Of a stretch of 64,000 bases of DNA, positions 48,645-57,444 are shown piece after piece (positions within the stretch are counted from its first letter, which is position 1; every line of letters starts with the position of its first letter). The notes below the pieces were generated by a model that did not search any database, was not told the DNA's origin, and worked only from the letters and a program-made list of their open reading frames with translations. This DNA is from CAZHCA01 sp964530825. GTDB lineage: Bacteria; Bacteroidota; Bacteroidia; Chitinophagales; Saprospiraceae. The position numbers were made by a program, and so were the translations under genes. Location: contig CAZHCA010000010.1 in assembly GCA_964530825.1 (NCBI GenBank), positions 1-64,000 on the forward strand. Direction: 5' to 3'.

Positions 48645-50234
48645 ATGAAATTTTTTTGGTTGTTCCCCCCTCTTATGTTGCTGTTCGGGTGTTTCCTCCG
48701 GGCGCAATCCCCGGGCCCTGTGGAGGGCTCCTACATTGTCACCCTTCGCAGTCCACTCGAAAAAAGTGCGCTCCGGAACGTGTTTGCCGGGTCGAAGTGG
48801 CGCACCCTAACCCACAACGACCAGGGTTTAGTATCGATGGTGCTGGACAACGTCAACGATGAGCAACTTGCTGCCATCCGTAAACATCCAACCATTATTG
48901 ATATCCGCCCGGATTACTATCTGGAAAAGCGTAGCTTACCCAATGATCCCGACCTGCCACTTCAATGGGGCATCGAGGCCATTGGTGTCGACCGGGTATG
49001 GGAGTGGACCACTGGGGGGCTGACCGACCAGGGCGACACCATTGTTATCGCTGTCCTGGACGACGGCTTCGACCTTGAGCATGAAGATCTGCGCGATAAC
49101 ATCTGGCGCAACCTGGACGAAGTGCCCAATGACGGGCGCGACAATGACAATAACGGTTACATCGACGATATCCGGGGCTGGAATTTCATTAGCCAATCGC
49201 CCGATCACCCGCCGGTCAATCACGGCACCTCAGTCATCGGCCTGCTGGGTGCCTCGGGTGATAACGGACGGGGCGGAAGCGGCATCAACTGGCGCGTCAA
49301 AATTATGCCCTTGACGGTCCAACGCGTTTCGGAGATCATCGAAGCCTACGAATATGCCCGTGAGCAACGCGCCCGCTACAATGCTTCGGGCGGCCAACAA
49401 GGCGCTTTTGTGGTAGTGACGAATGCTTCACTGGGCATCTCGCGCACCTTCTGCGAAGAGTTTCCAACCTGGGGCGCTCAGTACGATGCCTTGGGTGAGG
49501 TGGGCGTACTCTCGGTAGGTGCTACCGATAACCGCCCTTACGATGTAGATATGGAAGGGGATATGCCGACCAGCTGTCCCAGCGCCTTCTTGCTGACCGT
49601 TCTCAATCTTACCCAGAGCCAACGCAAAGCTAGTGATTCGGCCTTCGGCCGGGAATCGATCGATATGGGAGCACCCGGCGACGATTCCTGGACAACCAAG
49701 TCCAATAATCGCTACGGCAGTTTTGGCGATAATTCCGCCGCTGCCCCTCACCTGGCCGGAAGTATCGCCCTCTTGTACGGCCTCCCATGCGCTTCGATCA
49801 GCATCGATGCGCTCAGTAATCCTCAGCAGACCGCCGAAAAAATTCGCGACGCAATACTAACGGGTGTGCTGGTCAATCCGGAGCTGGAGCCGTATACGGT
49901 AACGGGTGGGCAGCTCAACACATTCCGCGCCATGGAGATCATTCAGGAAACCTGCAATGGTTCGACCGGAGAGTTAAAGCTACTGGAAATGAACCCCAAC
50001 CCCGCTACTACCCGTGTGCAAATCCGCTACGAGACGCCCGACTTTGGTCCCTACGACTTGTTCATTACCAATATGCTAGGCCAGGTTGTATACCAGACTT
50101 CCATTGCTCCACCCCGCTTTAGCGAGAAAATCATCGATGTCGATCTGCCGGCTTTACCGCCGGGCATTTACATGATCAGTTTGCGAAAAGGGAAAGACGT
50201 TCAATCGGCCCGATTGGTCATTGGAGGCAACTAA
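48645..50234 (+). CDS. Secreted S8 (subtilisin-like) peptidase with T9SS sorting domain
   Basis: The 529-residue protein has a signal peptide ending near FLRAQS, an N-terminal inhibitor-like propeptide (GSYIVTLRSPLEKS), and the S8 triad. Asp is in IVIAVLDDGFDLEHEDL (about 136-152), His in NHGTSVIGLLGA, and Ser in DNSAAAPHLAGS, where GTS of the usual motif is DNS. A T9SS type A tail ends the protein (NPNPATTRVQI...ARLVIGGN). It should be exported through the outer membrane and act on peptides. I chose the ATG at 48645; a TTG at 48636 is in frame. Confidence 0.93.
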   Translation: MKFFWLFPPLMLLFGCFLRAQSPGPVEGSYIVTLRSPLEKSALRNVFAGSKWRTLTHNDQGLVSMVLDNVNDEQLAAIRKHPTIIDIRPDYYLEKRSLPNDPDLPLQWGIEAIGVDRVWEWTTGGLTDQGDTIVIAVLDDGFDLEHEDLRDNIWRNLDEVPNDGRDNDNNGYIDDIRGWNFISQSPDHPPVNHGTSVIGLLGASGDNGRGGSGINWRVKIMPLTVQRVSEIIEAYEYAREQRARYNASGGQQGAFVVVTNASLGISRTFCEEFPTWGAQYDALGEVGVLSVGATDNRPYDVDMEGDMPTSCPSAFLLTVLNLTQSQRKASDSAFGRESIDMGAPGDDSWTTKSNNRYGSFGDNSAAAPHLAGSIALLYGLPCASISIDALSNPQQTAEKIRDAILTGVLVNPELEPYTVTGGQLNTFRAMEIIQETCNGSTGELKLLEMNPNPATTRVQIRYETPDFGPYDLFITNMLGQVVYQTSIAPPRFSEKIIDVDLPALPPGIYMISLRKGKDVQSARLVIGGN

Positions 50235-50240
50235 AGCGAG

Positions 50241-50312
50241 TGGCCCCGCCAGGACTCGAACCTGGATCTAGCGTTTAGGAAACGCCTATTCTATCCCTTG
50301 AACTACGGGGCC
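50241..50312 (-). tRNA. tRNA-Arg (anticodon CCT)
   Basis: The 72-base cloverleaf has acceptor stem GGCCCCG/CGGGGCC, anticodon loop TTCCTAA (anticodon CCT, reading AGG) and T-arm CCAGG/CCTGG with TTCGAGT. CCA is not encoded. It lies between the S8 peptidase and sulfatase genes, six bases after the peptidase stop on the opposite strand. Confidence 0.95.
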
Positions 50313-50370
50313 GTTAGAAAGGCAAAATAAAGCATTTCTGCAGGTTAGGGCAAATCGAGGTTTGATCTGT

Positions 50371-52005
50371 CTAATTCTGCAATCGTTTTTCTTCCCGCAA
50401 CCGAATATAATACTGATCCAATTCTTCGGAGTCGCCGTAGTGAGTACGCAGGTCGGCCAGTTCCCCTTTCAGTCGTTTGACCACATCAGCGTAAGCCGGG
50501 TCGTCGTAGACGTTATTCAACTCGAGCGGATCATTCTTGCGATCGTAAAGCTCCCATTCATCTACGTCATAATAGAAATGGGCCAATTTATAGTCCTGGG
50601 TTACAATACCGTAATGGCGCTTGACCATGTGGACTGAAGGGTATTCGTAATAGTGGTAATAAACGGCTTCCCGGTCCCAGCTTTGCGCATCGCCTTGCAG
50701 CAAAGGCAAGAGACTTTCACCCTGCATGTCCTGTGGAATGGCTATGCCGGCGGATTCCAGTAGCGTAGGAGCGAAATCCAGGTTTTGCACCATTTCGGTG
50801 CTGCGGCTACTGGGGGCGACTACGCCGGGCCAGCGCACCAGCAAGGGCGTCTTGAAGGACTCGTCGTAGATAAAGCGTTTATCGAACCAGCCGTGCTCGC
50901 CCAGGTAAAACCCCTGGTCAGAAGTATATACGACCATGGTGTGCTCGGTCAAGCCGTTGGCATCGAGATAATTGAGTACCCGCCCTACCTGCTCGTCAAG
51001 TTCAGCTACACAAGCCAGGTAGTCTTGCATGTAGCGCTGATATTTCCACCGCATTTTTTCCGCTTCTGCCATGGATGACCAATTCTCGCGGAAAAAATTA
51101 TTGATAGCGTCCAGGGTAGGTTTGTATTGGGCTTTTTGTGCATCGGTTGCCCGGTCGTAGGGCTGGTAAAACCCGTTTTTATATTCTTCCACTTTGGGCT
51201 TCACGCCGCCCATTTCCTCGATGATTTCGGGATAGATCTTGGAATCGTGATTATACATCATGTGATCGAGTAGATTCATTTCGGCCGTTTTGGCAGCAGT
51301 TCCGCGGTTGCTGTAGTCATCAAAAAGCGTTTCGGGCTCCGGAAAGGACCTTTTGGTAAACTCGGAGAATTTTTCCGGCGTCGGCCACCATGGCCGGTGA
51401 GGGGCTTTATGCAAATACATGAGCAGAAAAGGCGTATCCTGATCTCGCTTATTGGCGAGCCAATCCAGGGTCAGGTCGGTAATCACTTCCGTAACGTGCC
51501 CCTCGATCAGGGTGTCGCCGGTCGGGGTCACAAAGTCGGGGTTGATGTACCAGCCTTGCCCGGGCAGAATCGTAAAATCATCGACGCCTTTGGGGTTATT
51601 GCCAAAGTGCAACTTACCGTACATGGCCGTTTGGTAGCCGGCCTGCTGGAAAAGCTGAGGAAAGGTGATATTAGTCGTATCGAAGACCATGTCATTGTCG
51701 ATCTTACCGTGCAGGTGAGCGTGCTTTCCGGTGAGAATGGTTGCCCGAGAAGGGGCGCAGATAGAGTTGGTTACACAGGCGTTGGTGAACAACATCCCCT
51801 CCCTGGCCAGGCGGTCGATATTGGGCGTTTCGATTAAGCGGTCGTCATAAGCACTGATGGCCTGGTAGGCGTGGTCATCAGCCATGATGAACACAATATT
51901 GAGTCTTTCATTCCGGGCCTTCGCTCCGGGCTCGGCCTGTTCGGGTTGACAAGCGCTAATGAACAGGATTAAAAGGGCGATCACGGCTACGGGCTGGTAC
52001 GTCAT
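50371..52005 (-). CDS. Lipoprotein sulfatase (S1 family)
   Basis: The 544-residue protein has a lipoprotein signal (ALLILFISAC, Cys19) and the formylglycine motif in NSICAPSRATILTGK (about 81-95), with the metal Asp pair in FIMADDHAYQ near 40 and the C-terminal DUF4976-like block YDRKNDPLELNNVYDDP. Sulfatases of this kind remove sulfate from glycans; the closest layout is the N-acetylglucosamine-6-sulfatase-like S1 group. The Cys is converted to formylglycine by an anaerobic maturase or FGE not found in this window. It would sit at the cell envelope. Confidence 0.93.
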   Translation of the reverse strand: MTYQPVAVIALLILFISACQPEQAEPGAKARNERLNIVFIMADDHAYQAISAYDDRLIETPNIDRLAREGMLFTNACVTNSICAPSRATILTGKHAHLHGKIDNDMVFDTTNITFPQLFQQAGYQTAMYGKLHFGNNPKGVDDFTILPGQGWYINPDFVTPTGDTLIEGHVTEVITDLTLDWLANKRDQDTPFLLMYLHKAPHRPWWPTPEKFSEFTKRSFPEPETLFDDYSNRGTAAKTAEMNLLDHMMYNHDSKIYPEIIEEMGGVKPKVEEYKNGFYQPYDRATDAQKAQYKPTLDAINNFFRENWSSMAEAEKMRWKYQRYMQDYLACVAELDEQVGRVLNYLDANGLTEHTMVVYTSDQGFYLGEHGWFDKRFIYDESFKTPLLVRWPGVVAPSSRSTEMVQNLDFAPTLLESAGIAIPQDMQGESLLPLLQGDAQSWDREAVYYHYYEYPSVHMVKRHYGIVTQDYKLAHFYYDVDEWELYDRKNDPLELNNVYDDPAYADVVKRLKGELADLRTHYGDSEELDQYYIRLREEKRLQN

Positions 52006-52150
52006 AACTTATTTTGTGTTTTGAAATCAGGCATAAATTAGGCGAAAGCACCGGGAGACCAAAACATATGCCGAAAAAAAGGAAATAGACCGAACCCCTT
52101 AAATCTTATTGAATTCTGCAAAGAGGGTTTCATTTTAACGAGAAAAGAAT

Positions 52151-52158
52151 TATCTTTG
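52151..52158 (+). promoter_or_regulatory. -7 element upstream of tRNA-Arg(ACG)
   Basis: TATCTTTG at 52151-52158 matches the TAnnTTTG consensus and is identical to the ssrA -7 box. A TTTC about 22 bases upstream is a poor -33 match. It lies 27 bases upstream of the mature tRNA. Confidence 0.6.
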
Positions 52159-52184
52159 CATCCGCATTCAATGAATGGTTTTGA

Positions 52185-52261
52185 GGCTCCGTAGCTTAAC
52201 TGGATAGAGCACCTGACTACGGATCAGGAGGTTCCAGGTTCGAATCCTGGCGGAGTCACCA
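52185..52261 (+). tRNA. tRNA-Arg (anticodon ACG), CCA encoded
   Basis: The cloverleaf GGCTCCG...CGGAGTC has anticodon loop CTACGGA (anticodon ACG, reading CGN after A34-to-I editing), a D-arm GCTT/GAGC and T-arm CCAGG/CCTGG. The next bases ACCA supply the discriminator and an encoded CCA. It may be co-transcribed with rpmB, which starts 66 bases later. Confidence 0.95.
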
Positions 52262-52326
52262 CCAAAAATCAGTTCAAGATCGCTTCCCTGTTTGTGCGGT
52301 CTTGAATTTTTAAATTTCAGAGGATT

Positions 52327-52575
52327 ATGTCCAAGGTGTGTCAATTAACTGGTAAGCGTCCAATTTCCGGACACTCTGTTTCGCACTCGAACCACAAGAC
52401 GAAGCGTCGCTTCCTACCGAATTTGCAGAAAAAGCGCTTCTACATTCCGGAGAAAGACGAGTGGATAACGCTGAAAGTATCGACCTCGGCGTTGCGTTCG
52501 ATCAATAAGCTGGGCATTTACGAGTACTTGAAAAAGTGCCAGCAGAAAGGAATGGATATAGGTATTGATTTGTAA
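52327..52575 (+). CDS. rpmB: 50S ribosomal protein L28
   Basis: The 82-residue protein has the L28 signature (CQLTGKRPISGHSVSHSNHK, then FLPNLQKKRFYI). It binds 23S rRNA in the large subunit. It begins the rpmB-rpmG-DUF4295-ftsY block that is conserved in Bacteroidota and follows the tRNA-Arg gene. Confidence 0.97.
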   Translation: MSKVCQLTGKRPISGHSVSHSNHKTKRRFLPNLQKKRFYIPEKDEWITLKVSTSALRSINKLGIYEYLKKCQQKGMDIGIDL

Positions 52576-52612
52576 GTCCGTAGGTTTAGGGCTTGTATAA
52601 ATTAGTTTCGTT

Positions 52613-52801
52613 ATGGCTAAGAAGAGTAAAGGTAACCGCATTCAGATCATTCTGGAATGCACGGAGCACAAGAAATCGGGAATGCCCGGTACTTCGCGCT
52701 ACGTTACGCAGAAAAACCGGAAAAACACCCCAGATCGGTTGGAGCTGAAAAAGTACAATCCGATCTTGAAAAAAATGACTGTACACCGGGAGATTAAGTA
52801 A
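52613..52801 (+). CDS. rpmG: 50S ribosomal protein L33
   Basis: The 62-residue protein matches the Cys-reduced L33 form (IILECTEHKKSGMPGTSRYV, then KNTPDRLELKKYNPILKKM). Only one Cys remains, so this is the zinc-free type. It lies 37 bases after rpmB and 73 bases before the DUF4295 gene; all three form an operon. Confidence 0.97.
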   Translation: MAKKSKGNRIQIILECTEHKKSGMPGTSRYVTQKNRKNTPDRLELKKYNPILKKMTVHREIK

Positions 52802-52874
52802 GGGACTTGCGCAGATGACGCATACCGCTTAACTTTATTACAATAAATACTTACGACAAAGAAAACCGAATATC

Positions 52875-53054
52875 ATGGCTAAAAAAGTATCTAAGAACGC
52901 CCGGGTTGCCCAGCGTGCCGCCAACGTCGGTTCAGGGCGCGATCACGTTAAAGTGATTGTAAGCGTAAAAGATCCGAAGACCGGCAAGTATACCTACAAG
53001 ACGCAAATGATCCACAAGGATAAAACCAAGGATTACTTGACGCAATTCAAATAA
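52875..53054 (+). CDS. DUF4295 family protein (59 residues)
   Basis: An ATG at 52875 opens a frame of 59 codons (MAKKVSKNARVAQRAANVGS, later KDPKTGKYTYKTQMIHKDK, ending TQFK). It is basic and matches DUF4295, a short Bacteroidota-only protein regularly placed between rpmG and ftsY and thought to be ribosome-linked; that link is from context. A strong terminator follows. Confidence 0.88.
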   Translation: MAKKVSKNARVAQRAANVGSGRDHVKVIVSVKDPKTGKYTYKTQMIHKDKTKDYLTQFK

Positions 53055-53078
53055 GGATATGCGCCGCAAATCCTGCGC

Positions 53079-53117
53079 AAAAGGGCTTTTCTGCTGGCAG
53101 AAAAGCCCTTTTGTTTT
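53079..53117 (+). terminator. Terminator after DUF4295 gene
   Basis: A perfect 15-bp stem with arms 53079-53093 and 53098-53112 (AAAAGGGCTTTTCTG and its complement) and a 4-base loop lies 24 bases past the DUF4295 stop and is followed by GTTTTG. It separates the ribosomal-protein operon from ftsY, which therefore needs its own promoter or read-through. Confidence 0.85.
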
Positions 53118-53175
53118 GTCAGGGTTTTACTAATTTTCTGCTTTGACCTTTGAACCCCTTTAACCTGCTTAGCAT

Positions 53176-54138
53176 ATGAGTGTTTTTGGAAAATTTTTCA
53201 ATAAAGAGAAGAAAGAAGAACTCGACCAGGGGTTGGAGAAAACGCGCTCCAACTTTTTTTCCAAACTTACTAAGGCGGTCGCGGGGAAATCCACGGTCGA
53301 CGTCGAAGTCTTAGACGCCCTGGAAGAGACCCTCATCTCTTCCGACGTGAGCCTAGACACTACCGTCAAAATCATCGACCGGATTGAAGAACGCGTCGCC
53401 CGAGATAAATACGTCAACACCAGTGAGCTCAATGAAATCCTGCGCGACGAAATCGTCCAGATCCTGGCCGAAAACAACACTTCTGACCTGGAGGCCTTTG
53501 ACCTACCGACTACCCAGCGCCCGGTCGTCATAATGGTGGTGGGCGTAAACGGTGTCGGAAAAACAACGACTATCGGGAAATTGGCCCATCAGTACCAGCA
53601 GCAAGGCCTAAAAGTCGTGCTCGGCGCCGGAGACACCTTCCGCGCCGCCGCAGTCGATCAACTCAAAATCTGGTCAGAACGGGTGGGCTGTGACTTCTAC
53701 AACAAAGGCATGCACACCGACCCGGCTGCCGTCGCCTTTGAAACGGTCGATTATGCAATGAAAAACAACTGCGATGTAGCCATTGTCGATACGGCCGGCC
53801 GCCTCCACACCAAAATCAACCTGATGCAGGAGTTGAGTAAGATCAAACGCTCCATTGGTAAAAAGCTGGAAGGTGCACCCCATGAGGTCTTGTTGGTGCT
53901 CGACGCCACGACCGGACAAAATGCTATCGAGCAAGCCAAACATTTTACTACGGCCACCGAGGTGAGTGCACTGGCCCTTACCAAACTGGATGGCACTGCG
54001 AAAGGTGGAGTCGCCATCGGCATCTCTGACCAGTTCAAGATCCCCATTAAATATATTGGCGTCGGTGAGGGAATCGACCAGTTACAGATCTTCAACAAAC
54101 GCGCTTTTGTCGACGCCCTCTTCGATTCGGCGGTTTAA
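53176..54138 (+). CDS. ftsY: Signal recognition particle receptor FtsY
   Basis: The 320-residue SRP GTPase has N and G domains with little N-terminal acidic extension. Motifs include G1 GVNGVGKTTTIGKLAHQ (about 123-139), DTFRAAAVDQL (about 154), DTAGRLHTKINLMQEL (about 206) and TKLDGTAKGGVAIG (about 271). It docks ribosome-SRP complexes at the membrane to deliver nascent chains. Its position after rpmB-rpmG-DUF4295 is conserved in Bacteroidota. Confidence 0.97.
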   Translation: MSVFGKFFNKEKKEELDQGLEKTRSNFFSKLTKAVAGKSTVDVEVLDALEETLISSDVSLDTTVKIIDRIEERVARDKYVNTSELNEILRDEIVQILAENNTSDLEAFDLPTTQRPVVIMVVGVNGVGKTTTIGKLAHQYQQQGLKVVLGAGDTFRAAAVDQLKIWSERVGCDFYNKGMHTDPAAVAFETVDYAMKNNCDVAIVDTAGRLHTKINLMQELSKIKRSIGKKLEGAPHEVLLVLDATTGQNAIEQAKHFTTATEVSALALTKLDGTAKGGVAIGISDQFKIPIKYIGVGEGIDQLQIFNKRAFVDALFDSAV

Positions 54139-54482
54139 GTCTCGGAAAGATCTTTAGCCGGTAGCTGAACATATAGTCTGACAACTCAGGATCTGTGAAA
54201 ATAGGACGCCGCTATTTTTTTGGCTAGCAAGGCAAGAAACGTAGGAATAGCCTGAGCTACGGCGAGGCTTCTCAACGCAACTAGCTGAAAAAAGAGCAAG
54301 TCAGCATGCACAAATATCGGGTTGTCAGACTATAACATGCGTCTGGCCATTCTGCAAGCTTACCCGGTGGGAGCCGATAATCGCAAAAGGCGGGAAGCCA
54401 TCTAAAACGGTTTTCATTATTTCAAAAAACAATAAAACCGCTTATAATTAACCGGAAAAATAAAAATGTACTGCGTACGTCG
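54139..54482. other. Intergenic region with possible miniature element (344 bp)
   Basis: No convincing gene lies here. The left half contains a 163-base element bounded by 14-base perfect inverted repeats (listed separately). The right 145 bases are AT-rich near the RlpA-like gene start and could carry its promoter, but I see no clear consensus. Confidence 0.5.
54172..54334. mobile_element. Possible MITE with TA-flanked terminal inverted repeats
   Basis: The segment begins TATAGTCTGACAAC (54172-54185) and ends with its exact reverse complement (54321-54334). Both ends carry TA, as left by IS630/Tc1-type insertion. Inside, TTTTTT..GCTAG is mirrored by CTAGC..AAAAAA, so the whole element can fold back. 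There is no transposase; if mobile it is non-autonomous. It could instead be a REP-like hairpin. Confidence 0.5.
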
Positions 54483-55208
54483 ATGGCAATGGGTATACTC
54501 CTATGCATTACCGGAACCATGAGCGCGCAGCAGCAAACGAGCGAAACCGGGTATGCAGCCTATTACTCCGCTAGCCTACATGAAGAGGAAACTGCTAGCG
54601 GAGAAATGTATGATCGCCGGGAATATACTTGTGCGCACCCCACCTACCCTTTCGGCACGCTACTCCGGGTAACCCGCCTGGACAATCAACAGTCAGTGGT
54701 GGTGCGCGTGAATGATCGCGGTCCTTTCAAAAAAGGCTACGTGGTCGACCTTTCCTTAATTGCCGCCCATAAAATCGACCTGGTTTTGGATGGTAAAGTG
54801 CAGGTGCGCGTGACGCCGATAGGCTATTCCGACACCAATCCGCAACCCGATCCTACTGCATTCACTGCGCGCGGGACACCAAATTCTTACCGTAATGACG
54901 CATACGATGATCTGCCCATTCCCCTTTTTGAGGGCGACCCTAATGAGATCCGCGTCCTCCGGAAAGGCATCGGCGGCTATGCCATCCAGATCGGGGCCTA
55001 CCGCGATCGAGGCAATGCCGAACGACAGATCGTCGGACTACAAGAGCAAAAAGTCAGCCACCTTTTTCTACTCGAAGATTTCGACGACAACGGCTTGCCC
55101 GTTTACCGGATCGTCATTGCCCAATTTCAGGAGCGTACGCGCGCCCAACGGTACGTCGACCTGCTCCGTGACCGCTTCCTGGTGAACGGTATTATCATTC
55201 GGCTCTAA
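54483..55208 (+). CDS. RlpA-like double-psi beta-barrel protein with SPOR domain
   Basis: The 241-residue protein has a signal-like N-terminus (MGILLCITGTMSAQ), an RlpA/DPBB domain at about 20-115 (GYAAYYSASLHEEETASGEM, VVRVNDRGPFKKGYVVDLS), and a C-terminal SPOR domain at about 160-241 (YAIQIGAYRDRGNAERQIVGL). SPOR binds denuded peptidoglycan at the septum; RlpA of some species is a lytic transglycosylase. A cell-division or wall-remodelling role is likely. It is convergent with the next gene. Confidence 0.92.
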   Translation: MAMGILLCITGTMSAQQQTSETGYAAYYSASLHEEETASGEMYDRREYTCAHPTYPFGTLLRVTRLDNQQSVVVRVNDRGPFKKGYVVDLSLIAAHKIDLVLDGKVQVRVTPIGYSDTNPQPDPTAFTARGTPNSYRNDAYDDLPIPLFEGDPNEIRVLRKGIGGYAIQIGAYRDRGNAERQIVGLQEQKVSHLFLLEDFDDNGLPVYRIVIAQFQERTRAQRYVDLLRDRFLVNGIIIRL

Positions 55209-55229
55209 GTGCGCTCCGTATTCCTTGGC

Positions 55230-55757
55230 TTAGCGCTCCGGGGTATAGGCTTCCGGAATCGGATGTTCGGGGGTTTCGGGATTCCAAAATATGCTCACAA
55301 TCCAGAAACGCCCGTCGTAACGAGCCACCTGGATACTGTTGATACCGCGGCGCGTAACCGGCCCTTCCGGACGTTCGAGGGTAAGATATGTGCTCATCAG
55401 ATGGAATAGGTTGTCGTATTCCTGGGTCACGCGGAATAGCTCTTTTTCGTAAAATCCATTTTTTTCAAAATAGCCACCATTGCGCTCAATGTATTCATCG
55501 ACAGTCAAGGTCACATAATTGACGTTTCCTTCACCGGAACGGTATACAGCACTTAGGCGTGCATGCGGCGCAAAGAGGTAGCGCATACGGTCCCAGTCGC
55601 GCGCTTCACCGGCAGGTCCGGAAATAACATCGTACAAGGCAGCGACCAGCTTATCGATAGTCGCTACCTCCGGTGCGTAGAGAGAATCATCATCCTGAGC
55701 TGTTAGCGGCAGATCGGCTAAGACAAGGAAAGCCAGCATAAACCAAGCTTTTTTCAT
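55230..55757 (-). CDS. Secreted NTF2/SnoaL-like protein
   Basis: The 175-residue protein has a signal peptide (MKKAWFMLAFLVLADLPLTAQ). The body resembles a nuclear-transport-factor-2 fold: an early helix with ALYDVISGPAGEARDWDRM, a central strand with HARLSAVYRSG, and a C-terminal YDGRFWIVSIFWNPETP. These domains bind small ligands or act as simple enzymes; the role here is unknown. It is convergent with the RlpA-like gene (21-base gap). Confidence 0.8.
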   Translation of the reverse strand: MKKAWFMLAFLVLADLPLTAQDDDSLYAPEVATIDKLVAALYDVISGPAGEARDWDRMRYLFAPHARLSAVYRSGEGNVNYVTLTVDEYIERNGGYFEKNGFYEKELFRVTQEYDNLFHLMSTYLTLERPEGPVTRRGINSIQVARYDGRFWIVSIFWNPETPEHPIPEAYTPER

Positions 55758-55886
55758 AAGGCAGAATTTTTCGGTTAGTCAATTGCTACAAATAAAGCTA
55801 TCCCTTTTTTACATACTGGCTGGTTTGTCCCAGCCGGTCCAAACTTTTCCCCAGAGACTAACTTTTGCTTATTTTTCCAATAAAAA

Positions 55887-56978
55887 ATGGGGCGCGGAGA
55901 TCAGCTGGTTCATCGATTAATCAAAACGATTGACGATTGGTACGACTGGGGGCAGCAAACCTGGCGCTACCTGACGGGCCGGCAACGCGAGGCACCTATC
56001 AAAATCTTCCCCTATTTGGGCTTTGGCACCCAGGAGTGGGTACAGTTGCGCGGCCGGGTGCTAATGGATAAGAACATTCGCTACGATCCCGATAAAAACT
56101 CGCGCTGGCAAAACCTCATCAACAACTACAAAAGGTTCGGCAGTGATGAAATTGTCAACGCTCGTATTGCGGTTCGCATCGCTCGACACGAATTTGAACT
56201 CACCACCGACCGGGAGGGCTATTTTTTACTAGAGACGCAACTTCCCGACCGCATCCCCCTTAATGGTTCGATCTGGATGCCCGCCGAAGTAGAGCTCTTA
56301 TCAACGCCACTCCAGCAGTATGCGCAACCGGCCCAGTCGCGCATCTTACGTCCGCCGCCAAAAGCACGTTGTGGCATGATCTCCGATATCGACGACACTA
56401 TCATCCACACCGGGGTGACCTCCCTCTTCAAATACCGGGTGATTTACAATACCTTTTTCAAGAATGCTGCCACGCGCACCGCTTTCGACGGTGTTGGAGA
56501 TTTCTTTCAGTACTTCCAGCAGGGAGGAAACTCACCGGCACCCAATCCAGTTTTTTATGTTTCTAACAGCCCCTGGAATATTTTCGATATGCTCCTGGAA
56601 TTTATCCAGCGCAGCAATCTGCCGGAAGGTCCCATTATGCTCCGTAACATTGGTGAGGAACGTAAAGGACGGCCAGTGCCTTTCCACGGGCACAAATACC
56701 ATACGATTGAAAAGATCATTGCCACCTATCCTCGTTTGCCCTTCATCCTAGTGGGCGACAGCGGCGAGAAGGATCCTTTGCTGTACGCCAAGATCGTCGA
56801 TCGGTACCCCCACCAAATAAAAGGCGTCCTCATTCGCGATGTCAACCACAGCAAGCGACGGCGGCGCACGCTGGAAATCCTCCACGGGATTCCATTGGCC
56901 CACACCTATATTTTCGAAAATTACAGCCAGGCTCAGGAACTGCTCGATCGTATTCCCGACTGGCGAGCTTCCCACTAA
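55887..56978 (+). CDS. APP1-like phosphatidate phosphatase family protein (DUF2183)
   Basis: The 363-residue protein has a HAD-type APP1 catalytic domain with the DxDxT motif in MISDIDDTIIHTGVTS (about 168-183), FYVSNSPWNIF near 228, and FILVGDSGEKDPLLYAKIV near 288. Yeast App1 dephosphorylates phosphatidate; bacterial members are thought to act on lipids or other phosphoesters. It has no signal peptide or membrane helix. It is divergent from the NTF2-like gene and convergent with the DUF4174 gene. Confidence 0.92.
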   Translation: MGRGDQLVHRLIKTIDDWYDWGQQTWRYLTGRQREAPIKIFPYLGFGTQEWVQLRGRVLMDKNIRYDPDKNSRWQNLINNYKRFGSDEIVNARIAVRIARHEFELTTDREGYFLLETQLPDRIPLNGSIWMPAEVELLSTPLQQYAQPAQSRILRPPPKARCGMISDIDDTIIHTGVTSLFKYRVIYNTFFKNAATRTAFDGVGDFFQYFQQGGNSPAPNPVFYVSNSPWNIFDMLLEFIQRSNLPEGPIMLRNIGEERKGRPVPFHGHKYHTIEKIIATYPRLPFILVGDSGEKDPLLYAKIVDRYPHQIKGVLIRDVNHSKRRRRTLEILHGIPLAHTYIFENYSQAQELLDRIPDWRASH

Positions 56979-57009
56979 AAGCCCTCTTCAGGTTGGGTTG
57001 AGCTGTCTT

Positions 57010-57444
57010 CTACTGTTTGTTGTCTTGCCTTTGCATCTCGGCCCGGCGCATCGGCATCTGATCGATTAGCCCGAAGAGGCGCTCCAGGGAAACGGTTGCG
57101 TTGGATTCGCGCAATTTGCTGCCGCCGTCCTTCCCGATCAGCAGGAAAACAAAGTCTTCGGCATTAATGCGAAATCTTCGGCGCAAGCTCCGGGCATCAT
57201 CGGCCTCAAGTGCCTTGCCACTGGGTTGTTTGCCGCCGGCCGGCAAAACTTGATAGGTGACCAGGTGGCGCTCGCGCATACCGGCTTCTTCCCGGGCCAG
57301 GGTATCGAGTTGAGCCAGTAAATTAGGGTAATCAGCCTCGGGAGCGAAAAGCAAAATGACGCGTTCTTCCCAGCGGTGCCGGTCTAGCATTTGAGAGTGG
57401 GTTGTAATGGGAAGAAAAAAAAAGAAAAAGAGTAGGTGGCGCAT
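57010..57444 (-). CDS. DUF4174 domain protein, secreted
   Basis: The 144-residue protein has a signal peptide (MRHLLFFFFFLPITTHSQ) and the DUF4174 body with a thioredoxin-like start (WEERVILLFAPEADYPN) and the diagnostic end VFLLIGKDGGSKLRESN...IDQMPMRRAEMQ. The redox Cys pair is absent. The function is unknown. It is convergent with the APP1-like gene, 31 bases apart. Confidence 0.88.
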   Translation of the reverse strand: MRHLLFFFFFLPITTHSQMLDRHRWEERVILLFAPEADYPNLLAQLDTLAREEAGMRERHLVTYQVLPAGGKQPSGKALEADDARSLRRRFRINAEDFVFLLIGKDGGSKLRESNATVSLERLFGLIDQMPMRRAEMQRQDNKQ

